Assembly (NCBI GenBank): GCA_964352475.1
Contig: CAYGSL010000005.1
Coordinates: 1-64,000 of the forward strand
Source of the DNA: JAUIET01 sp964352475
GTDB lineage: Bacteria > Pseudomonadota > Gammaproteobacteria > Pseudomonadales > JAUIET01
DNA length: 64,000 nt
Direction of reading: 5' to 3'
This document shows, one piece after another, positions 16,293 to 25,054 of this stretch. How positions within the stretch are numbered: the first letter of the stretch is position 1; the number at the start of each line of letters is the position of its first letter. The notes beneath the pieces were generated by a model. That model saw nothing but the letters and a program-made list of their open reading frames with translations, had not been told where the DNA came from and did no database searches. The position numbers were made by a program, and so were the translations under genes.

Positions 16293-17717
16293 ATGAGCAA
16301 TAAAGTTCTGAGTGGAATAAAATGGGCATTTGCTGAACAAGCCGGTGTTCAGGTTATTTCGCTGCTCGTCTTTTTTGTGTTAGCTCGGCTGCTTGGTCCG
16401 TCCGCCTTTGGCCTGATAGCATTGAGCCAAGCCTTTGTGATGTTTGTTACCGTCACAATCCAACAAGGCTTTTCTCAAGCAATAGTTCAGCGCCACGAAC
16501 TCGATGATATGCATTTGCACACTGCATTTTGGGCAAATTTGGCGTTATCTAGCGCTGCGTTTGTTCTTGTTCACATTTTCGCAGCACAGATTGCAGCACT
16601 TTTTTCTGAGCCGGAATTAGAGCCAATCATTCGGGCGCTGTCATGTTTGTTCTTGATCACTCCGGTCTGGACAATTCAGCAAGCGATATTCAAGCGAGAC
16701 CTGGAATTCAAACCTTTGGCGGTTCAGTCAATTCTGGGAACTACCGCTGGTAACGGTGTGGCACTCGCGATGGCATTTCTAGACTTTGGTGTTTGGAGTC
16801 TTGTCGCGCGTGAAGTAGTCAAGGCTGCAGTCTGTAGCTACTCACTTTGGCGCGTCTGCAGATGGCGACCAGCTATTAAGTTTTCTGTTGCAAGATTACG
16901 AGAGTTACTTAATTTTGCGTCTCATGTAATGGGAGGAAACATAGTTCTGTTTTTTGGTCAAAAAGCGGACAGTTTACTGATCGGTTATTTCATAGGCACT
17001 GTAGAGCTGGGTTTCTATCATGTAGCCATGAGGATCATCTCCGTTTTAAATCAGTTGTTCTCTCGAACCATTGAGAAAATTGCAATGCCGGTGTTTGCTA
17101 AGTTGCAAACCGGAATGAAGGAGCTGCAAGAAGCCTACATGAAGGCAAGCAAGGCATCTGGCTTCGTTTTGATTCCAATCTACGCTGGTGTGGCTCTTAC
17201 GATCGCCGAATTTGTTCCGATAGTATTCGGAGAAAAGTGGGACGCTAGTATTCCGATAATGAAAGTGCTGATAATAGCTGGCCTGGTACAGAGCTTGATT
17301 TACCTAAAAATAGCGCTGCTTATGGGCATAGGAAAGCCACAAGTGCGGACACGAATTATAACTGCTGAGTCGATATTGAAGATTATCCTGGTAAGTGTTG
17401 CTGTGCAGTTTGGATTGTTGATGACCGCCTATGCCGTACTCATAACCACATTATTGATGTACCCCCTTTGGGTGTTCCATGCCAATCGAGCTTTGGATAT
17501 TGGAGTAAGCTCTTATCTTCAGGCTTATCCACAAACATTTCTCTGCCTGCTAGGTATGATAGCCGGCGTCTTGATAACACAGAATTTTACTCTAGACGAT
17601 ACACTCCAACCAGCGCTAGTTCTCTGTCTTATGGTAATAGCCGGCGTACTTTCTTATTCAGCTGTTGCATTATTGTTTTGTAGGAAGTTCCTAAGTGAGC
17701 TGAGTTTCAAGCTTTAG
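16293..17717 (+). CDS. Wzx-type lipopolysaccharide/oligosaccharide flippase
   Basis: This polytopic inner-membrane protein of 474 residues has 12-14 predicted membrane segments and the opening block SGIKWAFAEQAGVQ, which is typical of the Polysacc_synt/WzxC group of the MOP superfamily. It would move the undecaprenyl-linked repeat unit from the cytoplasmic to the periplasmic face for polymerisation. The block LLGPSAFGLIAL near residues 33-44 is a family signature. It is on the plus strand, convergent with a GT4 gene 12 bases away. No clear ribosome site precedes the ATG. Confidence 0.88.
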   Translation: MSNKVLSGIKWAFAEQAGVQVISLLVFFVLARLLGPSAFGLIALSQAFVMFVTVTIQQGFSQAIVQRHELDDMHLHTAFWANLALSSAAFVLVHIFAAQIAALFSEPELEPIIRALSCLFLITPVWTIQQAIFKRDLEFKPLAVQSILGTTAGNGVALAMAFLDFGVWSLVAREVVKAAVCSYSLWRVCRWRPAIKFSVARLRELLNFASHVMGGNIVLFFGQKADSLLIGYFIGTVELGFYHVAMRIISVLNQLFSRTIEKIAMPVFAKLQTGMKELQEAYMKASKASGFVLIPIYAGVALTIAEFVPIVFGEKWDASIPIMKVLIIAGLVQSLIYLKIALLMGIGKPQVRTRIITAESILKIILVSVAVQFGLLMTAYAVLITTLLMYPLWVFHANRALDIGVSSYLQAYPQTFLCLLGMIAGVLITQNFTLDDTLQPALVLCLMVIAGVLSYSAVALLFCRKFLSELSFKL

Positions 17718-17729
17718 CAAGGCTTCAAA

Positions 17730-18836
17730 TCACCAGAGTAGATTAATTAGTTTCTCTACACTCTTCAGTGAATTGTTTTTCTCAGTGTATTCGATTGTGC
17801 TGCCTGAAAAATTACTACGAAGGCTTTTGTCCTCAACGAGCTCTGTAACCGCTTGCTTTAAGCCTTCATAACTTCCCCCCAGGATACCTAGCTTCCTGTC
17901 TTTTAGCAGATTGTCAATGTCAGCATTCAAACTTACCACAGGCAACCCGCGCTGCCAGGCTTGTACATAGGTGTTCGAATAGCCTTCAGTCAGGCTTGTA
18001 TTCACAAGAATATGGCTCTTGGAAATTTCAGCATTTACACTCGATATATCTTGTTCGCCTAAAAAATGAAGGTTTTTAAGCGCTTCGGCTCGATCCAAAA
18101 GCGCCTGGTATCCCATATTGAGCCCCGGCCTGCCGATCATCACAAATTCGACATCGTCTCGGGATGAAAAATCCTCAGCCAACTGAACAAACAATTCTGG
18201 CTGCTTGATTGGTTTAAAATTGGCAACCCAAATAACCCTGGTCTTTAACTCATTATGATTGGTAATCTTTTCTGGAGCCGGCAAGATATTTTCAAAAATT
18301 GTACACTCGCTACGACCATAGTTTCTGAGTAGCAAATCCTTTTGTTTGCTTGTTTGAACCAAAACGTTGTCAGCATTTCTCAGAGCATAGCTGGCGAGGC
18401 GTTTTTCTATTGCCTCCAATATCTTCATTTTCCAACTTGTCGCAAAATAGTGATTAGGCTCTAGATCGTAGTCGCTGGCAACATGATAGATAAATTGCTT
18501 CTTGTGTTTTTTTGCGTACAGAGCACAGTAGCCGGTATGTGCTGTGAGCGCGTTCTGGTAGATGATGTCTGGGTTTAGTTTCTTAAGCGCCGAGCTAATA
18601 TTAAAGTAATCGAAAACCAGGCTTTTTTTATACAACCAATGATTGGGGTCGCTTATATTAGTGATCTGGTAAGGTAGGCCATGATCGGGTGGCGGTGTTC
18701 TATTCGCTAGATAATTAATGGAATGATCGGTTCGCAGCGCCAGTTGCTCAGCAATTATGCCTGCTTGGAAAGGCGCCCCGCCCATATTCGCTAAGGGGTG
18801 GGATCTCAGTACAACTGCAATTACCCGCTTCTTCAT
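17730..18836 (-). CDS. GT4 family glycosyltransferase
   Basis: The 368-residue GT-B glycosyltransferase has an N-terminal acceptor domain beginning with VVLRSHPLANMGGAPFQ. Its donor domain contains WVANFKPIKQPELF (about 201-214) and the C-terminal nucleotide-sugar block TSLTEGYSNTYVQAWQRG (about 282-299). Here Gln replaces the second Glu of the common E-x7-E pair, so donor binding may differ from the other GT4 enzymes here. It is divergent from the polymerase-like gene at 19034 and convergent with the flippase gene. It likely adds one sugar of the repeat unit. Confidence 0.8.
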   Translation of the reverse strand: MKKRVIAVVLRSHPLANMGGAPFQAGIIAEQLALRTDHSINYLANRTPPPDHGLPYQITNISDPNHWLYKKSLVFDYFNISSALKKLNPDIIYQNALTAHTGYCALYAKKHKKQFIYHVASDYDLEPNHYFATSWKMKILEAIEKRLASYALRNADNVLVQTSKQKDLLLRNYGRSECTIFENILPAPEKITNHNELKTRVIWVANFKPIKQPELFVQLAEDFSSRDDVEFVMIGRPGLNMGYQALLDRAEALKNLHFLGEQDISSVNAEISKSHILVNTSLTEGYSNTYVQAWQRGLPVVSLNADIDNLLKDRKLGILGGSYEGLKQAVTELVEDKSLRSNFSGSTIEYTEKNNSLKSVEKLINLLW

Positions 18837-19033
18837 TCAGAAACTCTAGTCTCGGTCAACATCCTTTCAAGCCAACGCCGCTATTCCTAAGGAGGCTCTG
18901 CGCCTTCCCACTACTCTGCAACGTCTATGGTTAGCTTCCAGTGCAGTAAAGCTTAGCAGCTTCATCTATACTCTACATAATATATAAACCCATAGAAAGT
19001 TGCGGAAAATCCCAGTCGCGCTAAACAAGCATT

Positions 19034-20386
19034 ATGAAAGAACAGGTAAGAGAATCCACTAGGTTTACGCGCCTGTCTATTTGGTTTGCATTCGCGCTTA
19101 CCTACACACTGCCTTTTATTATTTTTAATAAATTGCTGCCCATGAGCGCCAGGCATTTGACTGATTTAGGCGCCATATTCGTATTTATTGCATTAATTGT
19201 GGAAGCAGCAGGCAAAAGGCGTTTTTACCTACCGGCGAAGTATTGCCTTTATGCCTTTTTCCTGGTTTCTGCCGTGGCCTTAAGCGCGATAGTAAGTGGC
19301 CAGAGCCTGGGCTCCTTGTTGTTTGGCATAAAAACATATTTCGTATACGTACCGTATTTTCTATTACCGTTTGCAGTCAGGTTTACTCAGAACGAAGTAC
19401 AAAGCTGGCTTACATTGTTTTTATGCATTGCGATTCTGCAGTTACCGTTAACGATTTTTCAGCGCTTCATACAGTTTGGGGACAGAATGCATACCGGTGA
19501 CTATATTACCGGGATCATGGGGATTTCCTCCTTTTTATCAATCTTTTTGATGTGCGCAATCGCCTTAATACTCGCATTTTACCTGCACAAGAAAGTATCA
19601 ATTTGGAGCTTTGTTCTTCTTACGGTGATGTTCTTTCTTCCCACGACGATCAATGAAACCAAAGGCACCTTATTGCTGCTTCCTTTAGCACTTGCCATAC
19701 CGGCCTTATTGCATGTTGTTAAGACCGGCTCCATTGTCAAATTTATACCTGTCGCTCTGATCGGCGGGCTTTTCTTTACAGTTTTTGTCGCTATTTATAA
19801 TCAGTTTGAACAAGCGGCTTTTGACCGAACGCTTGCCGAGAAAGATCTCTTTGAGTACACGTTTCGGGATAGAGATCAGTTTAGGGAATCCAGCGAATCC
19901 CCGGTGGCAGCGCAACGTAAATTAAACAAGAGTGGTGAAACAGGTCGAGGCGATGCCATCTTAATACCTCTGGAGATCCTTGCAAATGAAGGCCTGCTGG
20001 CGTTTGGCAAGGGGCTGGGCAACCTCACTCATACGACAGTGTCGTTCTTTCTAGGCGAAGGTAATAAGTATGAACATCTTAAGCCCACTTATAACGTTGT
20101 TAGCCGCGTGCTATGGGAGCTAGGTTTAATCGGTGTTGCGATGTCATTCGCCATTATGCTTATGATTACTATTGATGTGTGGGCGCTGGCTGGAAGAGCA
20201 GGTTTTAACGGGACTTTAGCCACAGGTTGGCTTGGGGTTATCGCTGTGCTTACAGCTTCGATGGTCTATAAGGACTTGATTAACGGTAACGTACTTAGCG
20301 CGCCATTTTGGTTGATAACAGGTTACCTGTGCAGCCTGCGACAACACAGGTCAACCTCAGACCAAGTACATGGCACAGCATCTTAG
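19034..20386 (+). CDS. O-antigen ligase/polymerase-like membrane protein (Wzy candidate)
   Basis: The protein has 450 residues, about ten to eleven membrane segments and a large soluble loop around residues 260-335 (charged, containing FRDRDQFRESSE). This is the layout of Wzy polymerases and WaaL ligases. These share little sequence, so the call rests on topology and on the flippase, copolymerase and initiating transferase in the same locus. As Wzy it would join flipped repeat units in the periplasm. The stop overlaps the convergent sulfotransferase gene by four bases. Promoter sequences in the 197-base divergent gap are not obvious. Confidence 0.68.
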   Translation: MKEQVRESTRFTRLSIWFAFALTYTLPFIIFNKLLPMSARHLTDLGAIFVFIALIVEAAGKRRFYLPAKYCLYAFFLVSAVALSAIVSGQSLGSLLFGIKTYFVYVPYFLLPFAVRFTQNEVQSWLTLFLCIAILQLPLTIFQRFIQFGDRMHTGDYITGIMGISSFLSIFLMCAIALILAFYLHKKVSIWSFVLLTVMFFLPTTINETKGTLLLLPLALAIPALLHVVKTGSIVKFIPVALIGGLFFTVFVAIYNQFEQAAFDRTLAEKDLFEYTFRDRDQFRESSESPVAAQRKLNKSGETGRGDAILIPLEILANEGLLAFGKGLGNLTHTTVSFFLGEGNKYEHLKPTYNVVSRVLWELGLIGVAMSFAIMLMITIDVWALAGRAGFNGTLATGWLGVIAVLTASMVYKDLINGNVLSAPFWLITGYLCSLRQHRSTSDQVHGTAS

Positions 20387-21384
20387 ATCGCCTGCTGATG
20401 TGCGCTTACAGAGGGTGAACTCGCTTCTTTTAGCTGCCAATACGTTCGAAGCCATTCCTTCTGATCTGCAAACAATGCTTCCAGGTAATCGTTCAATTCT
20501 TCTGGAATGGCCAAACCCTGAGTAGGATTGACTGGCTGATCAAGCCTGTTAGATACGTAGTCTGGCAAGGGTGCTGTCACGCCAAGATGATCAAGTATAT
20601 TTTGCACCAGATACGCAGGCCGATCAGAAATATCCCGATAGTTACCAACAAATAAAGAGCCGCTGGGTAAGCACTGGTTCCAATTATCAATCATCTCGGA
20701 GTACCGGCCACAACCGAGTTGATATGCAGAGCTAAAGAACTGTTGGAAATCTTCAATCGAAGGGTCGACTCCCGATTTATTTTGGGAATCGCGAACCAGA
20801 TCTTTCTTGGCATGTGACCACGCACGCTGCACCGGGTCTCTGACCATGAGAACGATCTTTATATCTGGATTCAGGCTTATGATGTCTTCAATCATTGTTT
20901 TGGGAAGCGTAGCGTAAGAGGCCGTTGCCTCACCGATTAATGCTTCTTCACTATTCGGCGAATCAATACCCCGCACATGATCAATCGTTTGCCTCAATCT
21001 GTCGTGTTCAAAAAACCTTGAATACCAACGCAGATCATGGGCGTCTAGACCAAACGTGCGAAAGTGATCGAAATAGGCAATTTTTGTTAGCTCCTTAAGC
21101 CCATATCTCGGCGATTTCAAGGCATGTGAAATGTTAAAGACCTGTTTATGCAATGACACCGGCTGACTTGCCTCAACCACCCTATTGAAAAAGTAGAGCT
21201 CTTTGGGAAACGAGAACCGCAAATCACCGTGCTCGCACAAGTTGCTGTAAATCCAGGTGGTACCTGTTCTTTGCGGTCCGACGATTAAGAAGTCGGGAAA
21301 GTTGATAACGTCTTTTTTATCAGTGTTTGGCACTGAAAAGTGCTTCAGATGAAGTTTCTCAACCTTGGCTATATCTATGCGCAT
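20383..21384 (-). CDS. sulfotransferase family protein (3 of 4)
   Basis: This 333-residue PAPS-dependent sulfotransferase has its phosphosulfate loop GPQRTGTTW at 36-44 and the 3'-phosphate block VRDPVQRAWS at 181-190. The block KELYFFNRVV (61-70) parallels KEVHYFDRAV in sulfotransferase 1, so these two are the closest pair in the set. This is the heparan-sulfate-like subgroup. It stands alone on the minus strand between the polymerase-like gene, which overlaps it by four bases, and a 342-base non-coding gap. Its acceptor is presumably the polymer or repeat unit made by this locus. Confidence 0.85.
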   Translation of the reverse strand: MRIDIAKVEKLHLKHFSVPNTDKKDVINFPDFLIVGPQRTGTTWIYSNLCEHGDLRFSFPKELYFFNRVVEASQPVSLHKQVFNISHALKSPRYGLKELTKIAYFDHFRTFGLDAHDLRWYSRFFEHDRLRQTIDHVRGIDSPNSEEALIGEATASYATLPKTMIEDIISLNPDIKIVLMVRDPVQRAWSHAKKDLVRDSQNKSGVDPSIEDFQQFFSSAYQLGCGRYSEMIDNWNQCLPSGSLFVGNYRDISDRPAYLVQNILDHLGVTAPLPDYVSNRLDQPVNPTQGLAIPEELNDYLEALFADQKEWLRTYWQLKEASSPSVSAHQQAI

Positions 21385-21726
21385 GTATTAACAGATGTGG
21401 ACTCAAAGAGATAAAGTCTAGCACCGATTAGATGCAGGGCATCAACAACGCCAGCCAATATTGCTGTCTTTTGATGCAATATTGACTGCCAACTAAACAA
21501 CGTACTTGTTGTGATCACTTTCAAAACATGAGTAATTTGGGTTAGATTGAAGCCCAGATTAGCTCTACACTTAGGCAAGCTGACCACCTACCTGGAAGCA
21601 ACGATTGGCTAGCGCATATTGCACTTAAGCCACATCAATAAAGCAACGGTAAGGTATTGATTTTCAAAGAATTTTTAATCGGACGCTCAACCACTCAGTA
21701 ATCGATCAGTAGATCAGGAACCGGAT
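21385..21726. other. 342-base non-coding gap between divergent genes
   Basis: No convincing gene is present; the 70-codon minus-strand frame covering part of it has no ribosome site or recognisable protein features. It must carry promoters for sulfotransferase 3 (minus) and the secreted protein (plus). It also contains the paired CAATATTG palindromes listed separately. I could not pick a convincing -35/-10 pair. Confidence 0.6.
21456..21484. repeat. paired CAATATTG palindromes, possible operator
   Basis: The self-complementary octamer CAATATTG occurs at 21456-21463 and again at 21477-21484, with centres 21 bases apart (about two helical turns). The two copies could also pair to form an 8-bp hairpin. 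The position in a divergent intergenic gap suggests a regulator site, but there is no independent support. Confidence 0.35.
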
Positions 21727-22989
21727 ATGCATCTAGCTCAATTTCTTTCCAGCAGCCGAATCAAGAAGTTGCTCACACTCACCTCTTTGCTACTTTATGT
21801 GAACTGTACCCATGCTGAATACCCTACCGATATCCGACAAGTTACCGTTCTAGGCTATCAGGTTGATCGACAGAATTGGAACCGCGGCTCCAATTGGTTT
21901 GACGAGGCCTGGACTAAACACCATGCGAATATTTGGCGCAATCAGCCAGAAGCTTACCGCTTTCACAAAGCGGTTGTAATGTTTCCATTTGAGTGGAAAC
22001 AGATATACAACGATGACTCCATTGTGCCCACCGCCTCACAAGCCAGGGATCACGGATGGAAGAATTATCGCTGGAATAATGGTGGCGCGGACGACCCTAT
22101 AGGTATCGCCAAAAAGCATCCCAGAGTAAAAGCGGGAGATGCAGTAGTGCTCCCCAAAATAGGTTTTTCTGCTACAGCAACGCCCCGCCCTTTACCGCAA
22201 TTTATTAAATCCAGAAGCGACTGGTGGTGGATAGGCGGCAGTACCAGTACTGGGCCAGGCGCGCAGGAATTTCTGCGGCTGGACAAACCAGAAGTGCGCC
22301 AGCACGTGGAAAACGTGCTTTATGCGATAACCCAGAAGTGGGGCTCTGATCCCGCTGTGCTCATGTTTGCATTCGGCGAGTATTTTAATGGACCCCCGGC
22401 CAACCACCCGCAAGGTTTTAACGCAACTAAGCACAAGGAAGCGGTTAAGGTTATCCTGAATAACGTTATTGCCAAGATGCCAAGAGACAGCAATGGCAAG
22501 CGGCAGATGCTAGGTCTAGTTAGTCCAAATTTTGGAGGCAACTTCGAACGTAACGACATCATCACTATGGGGCTTGTGCCAGTGGAGTCAAACGTGGAGC
22601 TGCATTTTCCTGTAGAGGGCTTTCAACTCAATGCGAATCAACTCTATTACGCGTCGAAAGGCGCCCACCTTCTCTCAAAAAGTGACTCCAGGTTCTACGA
22701 TCTCGGCAAAAAATTTGATTGGTCAAAAGCCCCTAACAACCCGTTCGGACTTGGGCCACAAAGCAAGAATGTTCCCCTCGAGGCGCAACACTACATGTGG
22801 TACCGAACGCATATGATACCCACTCAGAGCATTATTTTCGGTGTTGGTCCAGGTGTTGGTCAAAGCGATATTGAAATAGCAATTAGAAAATTTGGCCGCG
22901 GTGGATCCATGACAGATCAATGGGGAGTTAGCCCGATTCTGTTTGAAGGAGTATCACCGCCAAAACCGCCTAGGATGAGCTCTAATTGA
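21727..22989 (+). CDS. secreted protein of unknown function, possibly a TIM-barrel carbohydrate-active enzyme
   Basis: I do not recognise the family. The 420-residue protein has a signal peptide (hydrophobic core about 15-24, probable cleavage after THA at about 28-30). The mature part is rich in Trp, Tyr and Asn-Gly, as in carbohydrate-binding proteins. Segments such as DPAVLMFAFGEYFNGPP (about 209-225) resemble strand 4 of clan GH-A barrels, where an acid/base Glu follows a beta-strand. SNVELHFPVEG (about 288-298) offers a second strand-end Glu. This is inference from pattern only. Embedded in the polysaccharide block, it could be a lyase or hydrolase that trims or releases polymer, or a modifying enzyme. 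Confidence 0.6.
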   Translation: MHLAQFLSSSRIKKLLTLTSLLLYVNCTHAEYPTDIRQVTVLGYQVDRQNWNRGSNWFDEAWTKHHANIWRNQPEAYRFHKAVVMFPFEWKQIYNDDSIVPTASQARDHGWKNYRWNNGGADDPIGIAKKHPRVKAGDAVVLPKIGFSATATPRPLPQFIKSRSDWWWIGGSTSTGPGAQEFLRLDKPEVRQHVENVLYAITQKWGSDPAVLMFAFGEYFNGPPANHPQGFNATKHKEAVKVILNNVIAKMPRDSNGKRQMLGLVSPNFGGNFERNDIITMGLVPVESNVELHFPVEGFQLNANQLYYASKGAHLLSKSDSRFYDLGKKFDWSKAPNNPFGLGPQSKNVPLEAQHYMWYRTHMIPTQSIIFGVGPGVGQSDIEIAIRKFGRGGSMTDQWGVSPILFEGVSPPKPPRMSSN

Positions 22990-23068
22990 GCAAGCGGTAG
23001 ATAAATGCTGGCGCCCATCTCGTTGAGCTAAAGTCATCGAAGTGGGCCAAGTAAGCTGAAACCTGTAT

Positions 23069-25054
23069 TTAACGCGCAATCCGAAAAACATCTATCGTGC
23101 CGTCTATGCTCGTGTAGACCAGCTGACTAGCGAAGCGGTTCCTGAAGGTGGAATCAGTTTTATTATCCCAGCCTATTGCGAAAGTCATCAACCATATTGG
23201 ATTTTCGGAACTCCGCACAAGTTCATACACCATCTCCTCAGAGTAAAGAATCCGCGCGCCACTCCAAAAATCCAGGCCACTGGCATCGATATTTCTTTCC
23301 CAAAACCGATTAGTGCTGTAAGGCATATAGATATAATCAAGGCCTCCATCTATATAGATATCAGACGGCGTCGTCGCAGAAACAACTATGTCATTATCTT
23401 CACGATGCAGGTTTATGTATTGTGACGGCGATTCAAAATCTCTTCTGGTTAAATAATGTTTTTTCCAATTGTTGGAACTCCCTATTTTATAGGCAACTTC
23501 TGGCGAATCGATATAGATCGATTGCTCAAGCCGGTAATCGTCGGCGATGACAACAATGGCGATTGTTGAAAGTAACATACCTAACCCCGTGACTCTATGG
23601 TTAAACCTAAGCGTCTGAAGAACAATGTGCGCTCCAGACGAAGCCAATACCATCAAGATGGGATAGCAGAAAAACGAGTAACGACTTGTTTTCTGCAAAG
23701 AGCCCGTTATTGAAACGAACAGTATGGACACCAGAAGTGCCATAAAAATATAAAGAAAAACAGGGGATTTTCTAACCTTTGGCAGTAACTGGCAGCCTAG
23801 TCCGAGCAGGGTAAAAAGCCACAAAGTAGCAAACGCAATTGGGGCTCCCTGCAACATCGGCTTGATATATCTCGATAGTATCTCTGGGTAATTAAATAAC
23901 ACGGCAAGTAGCTGAATATTCTTACCTGGGTATTTCTGCAGATCAATTTGACTCAAACTGCCATACCAGGCGTCACTTGTATAAAGAAGGTGCGTAAACA
24001 GTGCTAGCCATGCGAGAAATAGAACTGTAAACGAGAAGCAATGAGGGAAGTCAAAAACCCTTGATTCCTCATTTGCCGCCAAAAATACGAGCATCGCCAA
24101 CGCAAAAGTGATCGCACTAACTGCCATCATATTCAGACAAAGTGACAGTATGCTAACGGTCATTAGTAATGGAATTGCGATAATTTGTATGTGCTTTCGC
24201 CATACCATCGCTATTAGCGTAAGGGAACACAAAAGGAGTAGCCCAAATAGAGTCGCGTGCAATGTGGAACTTTGCAGGTATGGCGCAGCAATTCCTGGTA
24301 TTAAGGCAAACACACTTTTCACAGGCGAGGAGAGCTCAGGCAAGCTCTCTAACGCTACCGTTTGGGGTAAAGGCACGTAAAGCCGCAAGGTCGTGAAAAC
24401 GGCAAATCCCACAAGCAAAAACAGAAAATCCACAGAGAACTTAGGTCGATTCTGAAGGAATACTGGAATCAAACACATTGCCATAATCAGTATGCTTGCC
24501 TGGTGTACTAAAACAGAAACAACAGCGATTGTAATCGCATATTTTCTGGCACTCTGGCTTCCATCGATTATCCAATTCGTCCAGAAGTAAAGGAACCAGA
24601 CAAAAACCATTTGTAACGGCGCATACATTCTCGCGAAACGCGCAAACTCGATCTCCCAAAGAGAGAGTGAGAAAAGGATGATCGCTGATAGTGCAATGGT
24701 CTTGCTACCCAAGCGGCATCCTAGTAAATACAAAGCAGGTATACATAACAAATTACACAGTACCGGCACAAGTCGCACCGCCCACTCGAAATCTAGAGGC
24801 AGTGAAATCAGTAGTGCAGTTAAATACTGTTGTATCAATCCGCGAGTGTAGAATCCGCCGGTTGAGAATTCTGGTAAACCGCCGTTAAGAATGTTCATTG
24901 CCGATCTTGCAAGATAGTATTCATCGTCAACGAGTGCAGCGTTACCTAACCCCATAAACCTGATTACGACACCAGCAACAACTGCTGCGACAGCCAACAG
25001 CGTCAATAAAAATACGGCATCCACCTTTTGCGGGCGTGACTTAAGGTCAATCAT
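23069..25054 (-). CDS. GT39/ArnT-like membrane glycosyltransferase
   Basis: The 661-residue polytopic protein has a dozen or so membrane segments. An acidic motif VDDEYY follows the first segment (about residues 41-46), as in GT39/GT83 (PMT_2) enzymes where the Asp/Glu pair in the first periplasmic loop is catalytic. The block EFARFARMYAPLQ at about 133-145 also fits the family. These enzymes use polyprenyl-phosphate-linked sugars as donors in the periplasm. The C-terminal 150 residues are a soluble periplasmic domain. It overlaps the upstream GT4 gene by four bases (ATGA). The donor might come from the GT2 polyprenyl-sugar transferase at the left edge of the window; that is inference. Confidence 0.8.
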   Translation of the reverse strand: MIDLKSRPQKVDAVFLLTLLAVAAVVAGVVIRFMGLGNAALVDDEYYLARSAMNILNGGLPEFSTGGFYTRGLIQQYLTALLISLPLDFEWAVRLVPVLCNLLCIPALYLLGCRLGSKTIALSAIILFSLSLWEIEFARFARMYAPLQMVFVWFLYFWTNWIIDGSQSARKYAITIAVVSVLVHQASILIMAMCLIPVFLQNRPKFSVDFLFLLVGFAVFTTLRLYVPLPQTVALESLPELSSPVKSVFALIPGIAAPYLQSSTLHATLFGLLLLCSLTLIAMVWRKHIQIIAIPLLMTVSILSLCLNMMAVSAITFALAMLVFLAANEESRVFDFPHCFSFTVLFLAWLALFTHLLYTSDAWYGSLSQIDLQKYPGKNIQLLAVLFNYPEILSRYIKPMLQGAPIAFATLWLFTLLGLGCQLLPKVRKSPVFLYIFMALLVSILFVSITGSLQKTSRYSFFCYPILMVLASSGAHIVLQTLRFNHRVTGLGMLLSTIAIVVIADDYRLEQSIYIDSPEVAYKIGSSNNWKKHYLTRRDFESPSQYINLHREDNDIVVSATTPSDIYIDGGLDYIYMPYSTNRFWERNIDASGLDFWSGARILYSEEMVYELVRSSENPIWLMTFAIGWDNKTDSTFRNRFASQLVYTSIDGTIDVFRIAR

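Noticed and set aside
21375..21587. 70-codon minus-strand frame upstream of sulfotransferase 3
   Set aside because: It overlaps the sulfotransferase start and has no supporting signal; probably chance.
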